From positions 5,394,001-5,458,000 of the forward strand of contig NZ_AP021874.1 of the NCBI RefSeq assembly GCF_009688945.1: a stretch of 64,000 nucleotides of DNA. The letters run 5' to 3'. The translations under genes were made by a program, and so were the position numbers. Every line of letters begins with the position of its first letter. Positions within the stretch are counted from its first letter, which is position 1. The DNA comes from Desulfosarcina alkanivorans. Lineage in GTDB: Bacteria > Desulfobacterota > Desulfobacteria > Desulfobacterales > Desulfosarcinaceae. The notes beneath the pieces were generated by a model. That model was not told where the DNA came from and made no database searches. It saw only the letters and a program-made list of their open reading frames with translations. Below, piece after piece: positions 56,401 through 64,000 of this stretch.

Positions 56401-59400
56401 TCATCTCCAACAGCAATGACGGTGTGTTTGGATATGATCTGTCCGTAGCATTCGATGTCTCCACAGCGGCTTACTCCGGTGAGACGACAACCCTGTCGGG
56501 TCCCACCGGCATTCGCGATATACAATTCAATTCGGATGGTACAAAATTATATGCCGTCGATTCCGGCCTCGCAACAATCTTTGAATATGATTTGAGCATT
56601 GCCTTTGATGTGTCGACGGCCGTTTATGCCGGCGTCGGTGAGGCCCTGAATGTCAGCGCTGCTGCAACGAATCCCCGGGCAATGGCCTTCAGTGATGATG
56701 GGTCACGTTTGTTCGTTGCGGACAGTGATGCCGAGGCCATCATCGCTTATGACCTGGCCACGATGAGTTCCTTAAACGGCAATGTATCTTTTACCGAAGG
56801 CGGGGCCGCAGTGGTGCTGGATGTGGATGCCCATATCAGCGACGCCGAGCTCGACGCCCTCAGCGGTGGCCTCGGCAACTATGCGGGTGCCAGCCTGACG
56901 CTGGTTCGCAACGGCGGGGCTTCGTCGGAGGATGTGTTCGCGTTCAACGACGGCAACGGTATTACCCTTAGCGGCGGCAACCTGAGCAACGCTTCCGGGA
57001 TCATCGGCACCTTCGACATCACCACCACACCGGGTCAGCTGGTCATCAGCTTCTCCGACGCGGCCGAGATCCCGACCTCTGCGGACGTGGACAAGGTGCT
57101 CCAGCAGATAACCTATGCCAACAGTTCCGATGTACCACCGGTTTCAGTGCAGATCGACTGGACCTTTACTGATGGTAACACGGGCAGTCAGGGAACCGGC
57201 GGGGCGCAGCAGGCGACGGGCAGCACCGCCGTCACCATTACTGCCGTTGATGGTCATGCACCGGTTGCTGTCGATGATGCATTCACCATCTCAGCAGGTG
57301 TACCGATTACCGTTGACCCGCTTGCCAATGACAGCGATGTGGATGGCGATATCCTGACCGTCACCCAGATCATCGATACCACCAATGGCAATGCCGCAAC
57401 CAATCTGGTCAATTCCGGCGATACGGCCACACTCGCATCTGGTACGGTTATCGAACTGCGCGCCGATGGCCGCCTCAAGGTAACTGCAACCAGCGCGGGC
57501 AGTGAAAGTTTTGACTATGTGGTGACAGACGATAAAGGCAACAGCGATACGGGAACTGTCGATCTGACAGTGGGCGATGACCAAGCGACGGCAGAAACGA
57601 TTGGTTTTGTTACGACTTGGAATACCGAAAATTCCGGTGCATCTGATAACACTACGATTACCATTCCAATTGGCTCCGGCGATACAAACTTCATCGTTTA
57701 TTGGGGGGATGGTTCTTCATCAACCCACAGCGCAGGGCCGGTCAGTCACACCTATGGCTCAGCAGGTGAATATACGGTAGCCATTGTGGGTGACTTGCCT
57801 GGTATCAACTTCGACGGCGGCGGTGATGGGGATAAGTTAACGTCGATCGAGCAATGGGGCAACATCGCGTGGCAGGATCTTGACGATGCCTTCGACGGGG
57901 CGAGTAATCTCGTTATCAATGCGACGGATGCCCCCGATCTATCCGGAATAACAGATCTCTCTGAAATGTTTAAGAACGCGACCAGCATCAATACAGATCT
58001 GAGCAATTGGGATACGTCCACTATTACCAATATGCAGAATATGTTCTATGGTGCCTCATCGTTTAATCAGAACATCAGCACATGGGATACGTCAAATGTC
58101 ACTGATATGAGTGGCATGTTCTATGGTGCTTCATCCTTTAATCAAGACATCGGAGGGTGGGACACCTCCAGCGTTACAGATATGGACTTGCTGTTTCGTG
58201 ACGCCAGTGCCTTCAACCAGGATATTGGCGGCTGGGACACCTCAAATGTCACCAGCATGGTACAGATGTTTATGGAGGCAACGACCTTTAATGCTGACAT
58301 CAGCGGCTGGAATACCTCCAATGTCACGACTATGGAATCTATGTTCGAAAACGCCCAGGCTTTTAATCAGACCATCGGCGGCTGGGATACCTCCAGTGTC
58401 ACGACTATGAGTAGAATTTTTGCGCTTGCTGATTCCTTCAATCAGAATATTGGGGCGTGGGATACCTCCAGTGTCACCGATATGCGGGATATGTTCTTGG
58501 ATGCCGATGTATTTAACCAGGATATTGGGGCGTGGGATACTTCCAGTGTCACCAGTATGCATGGCATGTTTGCCCGTGCCTATGCCTTTAACCAGGATAT
58601 TGGCGCCTGGGATACCTCCAATGTTACGACGATGCAGTCTACATTCTGGGCTGCCATTGCTTTTAACCAGGATATTGGGGGGTGGGACACCTCTAGTGTT
58701 ACGACGATGAGAAATATGTTCCGGTCCGCCTATGCCTTTGATCAGGACATTGGCAGCTGGGTTGTCAATAACGTAACGGATATGAACTACATGTTGAGGT
58801 CTTCAGGTTTGTCGATCGCTAATTATGATGCAACCTTGATCGGTTGGGCGAGTCAAGATGTGCAGACCGGTGTGACGCTGGGCGCGACCGGCCTGGAATA
58901 CAGTGGAAACGGTATCGCGGCCGTCAACACCTTAACCACTACTTATGGCTGGTCCATTATCGGCCACACGTTGACGAACACTGCGCCAACATACGATGGC
59001 ACCCTCGATGGCAATCCAAACTATGTCGAAAATGGCGCTGCGGTGGCGCTGGATGCAGACATCAACATCAGCGACGCCGAACTCGATGCCTTCAACGGCG
59101 GCCTGGGCAACTATGCCGGTTCCAGCCTGACCCTATTGCGCAACGGCGGCGCCAGCAGCGATGATGTCTTCAGCTTCAACGATGGCAACGGCATTACCTT
59201 GAGCGGCGGCAACCTGATCAAGAACAGCCAGGTTATTGCCAGTTTCGACGTCACCACCACCGCCGGAGAAGTGGTGATCACCTTTACCGATGCCAACGTC
59301 GAAATTCCCACCTCGGCAGATGTGGACAATATTCTGCGCCAGGTCACCTATGCCAACAGTTCCGATGCACCACCGGCTTCAGTGCAGATCGATTGGACCT

Positions 59401-62400
59401 TTACCGATGGCAACACAGGCAGTCAGGGCACTGGCGGTGCGCTGCAGGCTGTCGGCAGCACCACGGTGAGCATTACCCCCGTCAACGATCCGCCGGTGAT
59501 TGGCGGAGTCGATACCGGCAGCGTCACCGAGGACGTGGATCCGGACGCGGATGGCCTGCTGGAGAGCGGCGCCGCCCTTACCATTGCCGACCCGGATACC
59601 GGCCAATCCAGCTTCGTGGCCGAAACCGTCTCCGGCGCCTACGGCAGCCTGACCATCGATGCCGCCGGCAACTGGCGCTACGCGGCGGACAACACCCAGG
59701 CCGCCATCCAGCAGTTGGATGCCGGCCAGAGCGTCACCGACACCCTGACCGTGACCACGGCCGACGGCACCACCCAGACCGTCACCATCACCATCAGCGG
59801 GGCCGAAGATTCGCCTTTCGTTGCCAATGTCATTGCCGACCAGAGTGCGGCCGAAGGCGTCGCTTTCAACTTCACTTTTGCGGCCGACACATACAATGAT
59901 GTCGATGTGTCGGACAGCCTGACATACACGGCCACCCTGGACGACGACTCCGTCCTTCCTGCCTGGCTGGGCTTCGATGGGACCACGCGCACCTTTTCCG
60001 GTACACCGGCCGGTACGGATGTCGGAACGATCAGCGTCAAGGTGACGGCAGACGACGGAAGCAGCGCGGCTTTTGATATCTTTGACATCGTCGTCAATCC
60101 CAATAATGTGCCCGTGATCGGCGGCCTCGACACCGGCAGTGTCACCGAGGACGTCGATCCCGATGCCGACAGCCTGCTGGAGGCTGCCGGTGCCCTGACC
60201 ATCGCCGATGCGGATGCGGGCGAATCCAGCTTCGTTGCCGAAACCATCACCGGCGCCTACGGCGATCTGACCATCGACGCGGCCGGCAACTGGAGTTACC
60301 GTGCCGACAACTCACAGGCGGCCATTCAGCAGCTGGATGCCGGCGAAAGCGTCAGCGACACCCTGACGGTGATCACCGCCGACGGATCGACCCATGATGT
60401 CACCATCACAATCAACGGCACCGAAGATGCGCCCATTGCCCGGCCCGAGGGTGTTTATCTTACCTTCGACGGCGACGATTTCATCCAGGTTGCCGACGAC
60501 CCCAGCCTGCAGATGACCGACAATGTCACCATGGAGGCCTGGATCAATCACAGCGGCAGCGGCACGGGCACCCAGATCATCGTCAACAAGGAAGGGGAGT
60601 ATGAGATGGGGGTTGTCGCCGATACGGGTGAGATCATCCATGCCATCGCCGACGCCTCATCGAACTGGACATGGCACTATACCGGCCACTTCGTGACAGC
60701 GGGGGAATGGACCCATGTCGCCGTCACCTTCGATGGACCGGCCGGCGAGATCAATACCTATGTCAACGGCGCACTGGTGGATACCTGCAGCCAGCCCGGC
60801 CCCATGGGTGATGTCTATACAGCATACAACGATCTTTTTATCGGTGGTCGTGAAAATGCTACCACCCAGCGGTTTCAGGGTCAGATCGATGACGTCCGGA
60901 TCTGGGGGACCACCCGGTCCCAGGCAGAGATCCAGGCGACCATGAACGGGCCTTTGACGGGTCTGGAAGCCGGTCTGGCCGGCAACTGGCGGTTAAACGA
61001 AGGCAGCGGGGGAATCGTCGTCGACGGGTCAACCAACGGCAACAACGGCGTCCCCGGCGGAATGGAGGGGCTTGCTGCCACCCCGACCTATCAAGGCTAT
61101 ATCACGAACGAAGATACACGGCTCACCATTCCCGCAGGGTCGGGGGTGCTGGCCAATGATGTCGATGCCGATGGTGATTCCCTGTCCGTGACCAACCTGA
61201 ATACCACGAGAATGCGGGGAACCCTGATTTTGAACGCCGCCGACGGCAGCTTTACCTATGACCCGCGCGGTGTATTCGATTCGCTGCGCGCCGGCGAGCA
61301 TCTGGTCGAGACCTTCACCTACACGGCCAACGACGGTTCCGCCGACAGCATCCCGGTCACGGTGAGCATCACCGTAACGGGGGTCAACGATGCACCGGTG
61401 GCAGTGGCCAACAGTTTCACGGTGGGTGAGGGTGGCACCACCAACCTGAACCTGGCCGGCAACGACAGCGATGCCGACAACGGCCTGGACCTGACGCGTA
61501 TCACCATCGTCTCCGGTCCCGCCAATGGCACCATCGACGCCATCAACGCCGACGGCACCGTCGATTATACCCACAATGGCAGTGAAACGGCGGTCGACAG
61601 CTTTACCTACACGATCGATGATGGCAGTGGTGTGGTTTCCAACACGGTCACCGTTACATTGACCATCACGCCCCAAAATGACCCGCCGGTGGTCAGCGCC
61701 CCGGCAAGCGCGCTGAGCGCCACCGAACATGTCAACCTGTCCATTCACGGAACAGGCTTCGGCGTCACCGACGCCGATGACGCCGGCAGCGGTGGTACGG
61801 CCACACTTAGGGTTGGCGAGGGCGCCCTGACCGTTTCAGCAGGTGATTCGGGCGTGACCATCGACAGCGGTAACGACACGGCAACGGTTGTGCTCAGCGG
61901 TACCATTGCCCGGATCAACAACCTGCTCTCCGGCGGCGGTACCGGCACCATCTCCTATCTGAACAGCAGCGGCACCCCCTCGGCCTCGACCACCATCATT
62001 GTGACGGTCAACGACCAGGGTAGCACCGGCACCGATCCGGGGACCAGCGGCGACGGCAGTTCAGAAGAAGGCCGCGCCAGCCAGACCATCAATATCACGG
62101 CGGTCAATGACCCCGCCACGGTCAGCAGCGCCAGTCAGGCCCTGACCGAGACCGATGCGGCGCTTACTGCCAGCGGAACCCTCACCAGCACGGACGTGGA
62201 TAACCCGGACGATGCCTTTACGGCCGACACCATTGTGGGCACCATCGGTACTTGCACCATCGATTCGGCCGGGGTCTGGTCCTTTACCGCCAACAGCGCC
62301 TTCGACAGCCTGAACGTCGGGGACAACGTCAGCGAGACATTCACCGTCACCAGTATTGACGGCACCGCCAGCACGGTCACGGTTCAGATCAACGGCACCA

Positions 62401-63443
62401 ACGATGTGCCAGCCTTTGATTCAGCCGCGATTACCGGCGCCACCCAGGACCTGCCATACAGCGACACAATTGCAACCAGCGATGTGGACGGCGACGACCT
62501 GACCATCAGCGCCACCACCCTGCCGGCCTGGCTGACCATGGTGGACAACGGAGACGGTACCGCCACCCTGTCGGGTACTCCGTCCCAGGCGGAGATCGGC
62601 AATCACGACGTGGAGCTGGCCGTCTCCGACGGCTTTCTCGCCGGTACGCAGCGTTTTTCCGTCCAGGTGGCCGGCACGAGTGAGCCAGACCCAGACCAGG
62701 ACGCCAACAGTGGTTCCGGGCAGGATTTCGAAGATTCCGACACAGATGAAGAAGATGGCCCGGTCATCCAGGATCCGTCAGACCAGGCGCCTGTCGATCC
62801 CCAGATTGAAGATGATCCGGTTTTGCCGACTGACGACAATTTGACGCCCGATGATTCTTCAGACGTGGCCAATCCGTCGCCGGGAACGCCGGGTCCGAAA
62901 GCTGAAAACCCGGAGAAAATTATTTTCCTGACCGATGAAAACGATTCGGGCCAACGGTCTGAAAGCCGCAGGGACGATCGTGCCTTCACCTATTTCGACA
63001 ACGATCTGTACAAAGATATCGCTGCTGAAAATTATTTGCCTTTCAATGACCAGGCGGCTGAACATACCCCGGTGAACTATGAACTGGCAGATATGGACGG
63101 CATAGATTTTGCTGATAACGCTTGGGAGCAGTTTGTTGACAATCCGGATTACGATCTGCTGCGAGAGGAAATCGACGGGACATTCAGATCGGAGCAAGAG
63201 GCCAATGCGTTAAAAACGAAAATCGTCACCGCATCCATGACGACCTTCACCGTCGGTATCGTCAGTTACCTGTTGCGGGCCGGATCCATGGTTGCCAGCA
63301 TGATGTCGACACTGCCGCTCTGGCGCGGCTTTGACCCGATTATCATTCTGTCCGGGAAGAAAAAAGATAAAAAAGGCAAGGATGAGATGGCCGAGGGCAC
63401 GGAACAGCGACCGGAAACCATTTTCGACAGCGAAACGGAATGA
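53403..63443 (+). CDS. Giant LEPR-XLL / DUF4347 multidomain surface protein
   Basis: The 3346-residue protein starts with an LEPR-XLL motif ('YEELEPRVLFSAD', 23-35), then a DUF4347 domain (about 77-245, 'HFITYGADGQIQLG', 'DILFYGCNFAAG'). Next come adhesion-type and cadherin-like modules, a beta-propeller-like region (about 866-1120), a PKD-like unit and eleven BspA-type (DUF285) repeats (about 1516-1800). VCBS repeats, a LamG-like domain (about 2352-2536) and further cadherin-like units follow. The tail is acidic, then one hydrophobic segment ('VGIVSYLLRAGSMVASM', 'LPLWRGFDP') and a basic end. There are no RTX repeats and no classical signal peptide. I infer a large cell-surface adhesin, exported by the upstream proteins and anchored by its C-terminus. 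Confidence 0.85.
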   Translation: MLTKLTNLFGRRNARKHPETLRYEELEPRVLFSADLAPGPDTLAVEEQVVAAEVTEDTPIENPAETETAEPSALQAGLELVFVNDNVAGYEQLIANLQQSDDTRIIDVVKLDADRDGIGQVSDILSGYSDLAAVHFITYGADGQIQLGSTWLDGTGLNQNSDAVAGWGDAMTDTGDILFYGCNFAAGSDGQGLLNTIGALSGADVAASDDLTGHASLGGDWDLESKVGDVETGVIVTDIAQDQWVGALDTTTITVTNFGFEQPNTAKQNDWESVPGWSSDSVASASGVEAVATTEGTWRGYLWSTDPSVWQLTDHDILAGKTYELNVDSKISSVAGELTMRLYYDDGGTRTEIASQTIDTLATDIMNTCTISFDSDDVPAAIGQKLGIEFENTVGTSGWIGLDNVQLAYSAANNAPVLSGANNLTTIDEDDFTNSGTLVSDLISDQVTDADSGASLGIAVIAVDDTNGTWQYTTDGGSNWYAFGTVDDANARLLAADANTSVRFVPDADWNGTVTNGITFHAWDQTSGTAGGTADLTMTYTVRDEFSTASYSNNDGSASWASSWIEGNDDNVATSGLVRITGDALRLESDVIDAGSESAQRAADLSTATNATLTFDFETNLSVDPSDSIVLEISDNGGSSWSTLEIFTGISGRSTGSRSYDISAYATADTQIRLRIDSGYRGFAEYFFVDNVQVEYTVVINVGGTSAFSTATASSSVTVNSVNDAPVLLTGSVDNLTVNEDSGLTSLGLGSVTYGPGGGGNESSQTLSYAVTVIPPPSFGDIFLADGTTRVTTGSYTLAQIQGMQFKPADEQSGSSAFQFNVTDSGGTTNGGSDSISQFMTITVDGVNDAPTFDMGTFDISSATVAESFSVGGEDGLPYGLSFSPDGSTLFVLGNSSDAIYAYSLPAPFQLVVAGMSATHTQTLSIGSEEATPLDFAFNNDGSKLFLIGNTDDAVVEYSLSAAFDLTTATYSGALEEFNVAAQTGSPQTVTFNDDGTKLLISNSNDGVFGYDLSVAFDVSTAAYSGETTTLSGPTGIRDIQFNSDGTKLYAVDSGLATIFEYDLSIAFDVSTAVYAGVGEALNVSAAATNPRAMAFSDDGSRLFVADSDAEAIIAYDLATMSSLNGNVSFTEGGAAVVLDVDAHISDAELDALSGGLGNYAGASLTLVRNGGASSEDVFAFNDGNGITLSGGNLSNASGIIGTFDITTTPGQLVISFSDAAEIPTSADVDKVLQQITYANSSDVPPVSVQIDWTFTDGNTGSQGTGGAQQATGSTAVTITAVDGHAPVAVDDAFTISAGVPITVDPLANDSDVDGDILTVTQIIDTTNGNAATNLVNSGDTATLASGTVIELRADGRLKVTATSAGSESFDYVVTDDKGNSDTGTVDLTVGDDQATAETIGFVTTWNTENSGASDNTTITIPIGSGDTNFIVYWGDGSSSTHSAGPVSHTYGSAGEYTVAIVGDLPGINFDGGGDGDKLTSIEQWGNIAWQDLDDAFDGASNLVINATDAPDLSGITDLSEMFKNATSINTDLSNWDTSTITNMQNMFYGASSFNQNISTWDTSNVTDMSGMFYGASSFNQDIGGWDTSSVTDMDLLFRDASAFNQDIGGWDTSNVTSMVQMFMEATTFNADISGWNTSNVTTMESMFENAQAFNQTIGGWDTSSVTTMSRIFALADSFNQNIGAWDTSSVTDMRDMFLDADVFNQDIGAWDTSSVTSMHGMFARAYAFNQDIGAWDTSNVTTMQSTFWAAIAFNQDIGGWDTSSVTTMRNMFRSAYAFDQDIGSWVVNNVTDMNYMLRSSGLSIANYDATLIGWASQDVQTGVTLGATGLEYSGNGIAAVNTLTTTYGWSIIGHTLTNTAPTYDGTLDGNPNYVENGAAVALDADINISDAELDAFNGGLGNYAGSSLTLLRNGGASSDDVFSFNDGNGITLSGGNLIKNSQVIASFDVTTTAGEVVITFTDANVEIPTSADVDNILRQVTYANSSDAPPASVQIDWTFTDGNTGSQGTGGALQAVGSTTVSITPVNDPPVIGGVDTGSVTEDVDPDADGLLESGAALTIADPDTGQSSFVAETVSGAYGSLTIDAAGNWRYAADNTQAAIQQLDAGQSVTDTLTVTTADGTTQTVTITISGAEDSPFVANVIADQSAAEGVAFNFTFAADTYNDVDVSDSLTYTATLDDDSVLPAWLGFDGTTRTFSGTPAGTDVGTISVKVTADDGSSAAFDIFDIVVNPNNVPVIGGLDTGSVTEDVDPDADSLLEAAGALTIADADAGESSFVAETITGAYGDLTIDAAGNWSYRADNSQAAIQQLDAGESVSDTLTVITADGSTHDVTITINGTEDAPIARPEGVYLTFDGDDFIQVADDPSLQMTDNVTMEAWINHSGSGTGTQIIVNKEGEYEMGVVADTGEIIHAIADASSNWTWHYTGHFVTAGEWTHVAVTFDGPAGEINTYVNGALVDTCSQPGPMGDVYTAYNDLFIGGRENATTQRFQGQIDDVRIWGTTRSQAEIQATMNGPLTGLEAGLAGNWRLNEGSGGIVVDGSTNGNNGVPGGMEGLAATPTYQGYITNEDTRLTIPAGSGVLANDVDADGDSLSVTNLNTTRMRGTLILNAADGSFTYDPRGVFDSLRAGEHLVETFTYTANDGSADSIPVTVSITVTGVNDAPVAVANSFTVGEGGTTNLNLAGNDSDADNGLDLTRITIVSGPANGTIDAINADGTVDYTHNGSETAVDSFTYTIDDGSGVVSNTVTVTLTITPQNDPPVVSAPASALSATEHVNLSIHGTGFGVTDADDAGSGGTATLRVGEGALTVSAGDSGVTIDSGNDTATVVLSGTIARINNLLSGGGTGTISYLNSSGTPSASTTIIVTVNDQGSTGTDPGTSGDGSSEEGRASQTINITAVNDPATVSSASQALTETDAALTASGTLTSTDVDNPDDAFTADTIVGTIGTCTIDSAGVWSFTANSAFDSLNVGDNVSETFTVTSIDGTASTVTVQINGTNDVPAFDSAAITGATQDLPYSDTIATSDVDGDDLTISATTLPAWLTMVDNGDGTATLSGTPSQAEIGNHDVELAVSDGFLAGTQRFSVQVAGTSEPDPDQDANSGSGQDFEDSDTDEEDGPVIQDPSDQAPVDPQIEDDPVLPTDDNLTPDDSSDVANPSPGTPGPKAENPEKIIFLTDENDSGQRSESRRDDRAFTYFDNDLYKDIAAENYLPFNDQAAEHTPVNYELADMDGIDFADNAWEQFVDNPDYDLLREEIDGTFRSEQEANALKTKIVTASMTTFTVGIVSYLLRAGSMVASMMSTLPLWRGFDPIIILSGKKKDKKGKDEMAEGTEQRPETIFDSETE
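56780..57235 (+). repeat. Duplicated ~150-residue module, copy 1
   Basis: This stretch of the giant gene ('AHISDAELDALSGGLGNYAG', 'IPTSADVDKVLQQ', 'WTFTDGNTGSQGTGG') is closely repeated at 59010-59480. The two copies are much more alike than other cadherin-like units in the protein, indicating recent internal duplication. Confidence 0.75.
57958..58790 (+). repeat. Eleven tandem 75-bp BspA/DUF285 repeats
   Basis: About eleven 25-residue units of the form 'F.Q.IG.WDTS.VT.M..MF' follow each other without gaps; the last is divergent ('IGSWVVNNVTDM'). Such repeats form leucine-rich-repeat-like solenoids in surface proteins that bind host or matrix proteins. The 75-bp period could support copy-number change by recombination. 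Confidence 0.9.
59010..59480 (+). repeat. Duplicated ~150-residue module, copy 2
   Basis: Second copy of the unit at 56780-57235, with 'INISDAELDAFNGGLGNYAG', 'IPTSADVDNILRQ' and the same 'WTFTDGNTGSQGTGG' end. Confidence 0.75.
59490..60430 (+). repeat. Pair of VCBS repeats around a dystroglycan-type cadherin-like unit
   Basis: Two ~105-residue VCBS units (59490-59810 and 60108-60430) share 'DTGSVTEDVDPDAD' and 'NWRYAADN/NWSYRADN', with 'QAAIQQLDAGQSV/ESV'. They bracket one He-PIG-like unit ('PAWLGFDGTTRTFSGTPAG'). VCBS repeats occur in long adhesins. Confidence 0.75.
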
Positions 63444-64000
63444 TTTTTAAATCGCCCGCCATACGGCTCAGCTTCGCACTGGCGATACTGACGGTCAACC
63501 TGCTGTTTCTGGCCGATCTGATCGGACTCGTTCCCGACGGGACCGATTCGGCCTTGGAACTGCGCAAGGGGCTCAGCGAGTCCCTGGCATTCCAATTTGC
63601 TGCCGCCGCCCGGAAAAATGATTTTCAAACCATCCGGAACACGCTTCGGGGGGTGGTGGAACGTAACGATGACATCCGCTCTGCTGCCATTCGCACCGAA
63701 GATGGCGAGTTGATCGCCCTTGCGGGTGAGCACCTGGGCCACTGGATGCCTCCGGCCGACGGCAAATCGACGCCCACCCACATCAACGTGCCCGTGTATC
63801 GAAATGATGCCAAATGGGCAACGGTGGAAATCCGCTTTGCCCCGTTCTGGGCGGGCAGCCTGGCATCCGGGTTTGGCGGTTCTTTCGCCTGGCTGCTGGT
63901 GTTCGTCGGGCTGAGCTGTTTTCTCTGCTATTTTTTAGTGATCAAACGGACCCTGCGCGAACTCGATCCGACCGCGGTGATTCCCCGACGGGTGCAAAAA
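63440..64000 (+). CDS. Membrane sensor protein, 5' part (runs off the window)
   Basis: ATG 63440 overlaps the stop of the giant gene (ATGA), so the two are translationally coupled. The 187 visible codons encode a transmembrane helix (about 8-32, 'LSFALAILTVNLLFLADLIGL') and a periplasmic domain of about 95 residues ('RNTLRGVVERNDDIRSAAIR'), like the short sensor regions of two-component or diguanylate cyclase proteins. A second helix follows (about 140-165, 'FAWLLVFVGLSCFLCYFLVI') and a basic juxtamembrane part. The output domain is outside the window. Confidence 0.75.
   Translation, partial: MIFKSPAIRLSFALAILTVNLLFLADLIGLVPDGTDSALELRKGLSESLAFQFAAAARKNDFQTIRNTLRGVVERNDDIRSAAIRTEDGELIALAGEHLGHWMPPADGKSTPTHINVPVYRNDAKWATVEIRFAPFWAGSLASGFGGSFAWLLVFVGLSCFLCYFLVIKRTLRELDPTAVIPRRVQK

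Noticed and set aside
57958..58790. CRISPR-like periodic repeats
   Set aside because: The 75-bp period is in frame, the whole unit varies by codon, there are no unique spacers, and the product is a DUF285 repeat region.
53403..63443. RTX toxin or type I secretion substrate
   Set aside because: No GGXGXDXUX nonapeptides and no ABC exporter nearby; the C-terminus carries a membrane segment instead.

Overview
The window is GC-rich bacterial chromosome, most likely from a sulfate-reducer-like member of the Desulfobacterota (Desulfosarcina/Desulfobacterales type). This is inference. It rests on gene content and on one lineage-typical motif: the C-terminal 'LPICSVCKKIRDD' segment of the sensor-like protein at 31372-32391. 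There is no rRNA and no species-diagnostic gene. Both ends cut through genes.

Region 1 (1-12.5 kb) is housekeeping and catabolism: a partial hypothetical protein, tRNA-Val(CAC) with its own promoter and terminator, cysQ next to a membrane class III nucleotide cyclase, an AraC regulator beside a DMT exporter, a ferredoxin-like protein, a GNAT enzyme, and a histidine-utilization locus. In that locus hutC diverges from hutU-hutH, with a HutC-type palindrome in the promoter. HutU is the long (677-residue) form.

Region 2 (12.7-26.7 kb) is an envelope locus. Three proteins share a CsgG/FlgO-like motif. They sit with an outer-membrane beta-barrel, a trypsin-like protease, a VWA-FHA membrane protein, a DHH-like/CPBP membrane fusion, a penicillin-acylase-family Ntn hydrolase and a shikimate-kinase-like protein. 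A 145-bp hairpin element follows.

Region 3 (27-44.4 kb) is mixed metabolism: YjbQ, a haloalkane-dehalogenase-type hydrolase, SelO, a symporter with an M20 amidohydrolase, carB, an acyltransferase, a DEAD-box helicase interrupted by a single in-frame UGA, an ADP-ribosylglycohydrolase and TatD. At about 35.6 kb two genes meet head to head and both appear to have lost their 5' ends.

Region 4 (45-64 kb) is the most interesting. All genes point right: a GAF-HlyD adaptor, a PqqD-M50 protease-HlyD fusion, a short SecA-like ATPase, a signal-peptide-bearing HlyD adaptor, a 3346-residue LEPR-XLL/DUF4347 surface protein with a C-terminal membrane segment, and a translationally coupled membrane sensor that runs off the end. 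No ABC ATPase, TolC or RTX repeats are visible. I infer a dedicated export and anchoring system built on an accessory SecA and an intramembrane protease. Four consecutive intergenic gaps of this array carry intact or decayed elements related to four-helix-bundle (23S rRNA intervening-sequence type) genes, flanked by inverted repeats. This pattern suggests repeated invasion or spread of small elements.
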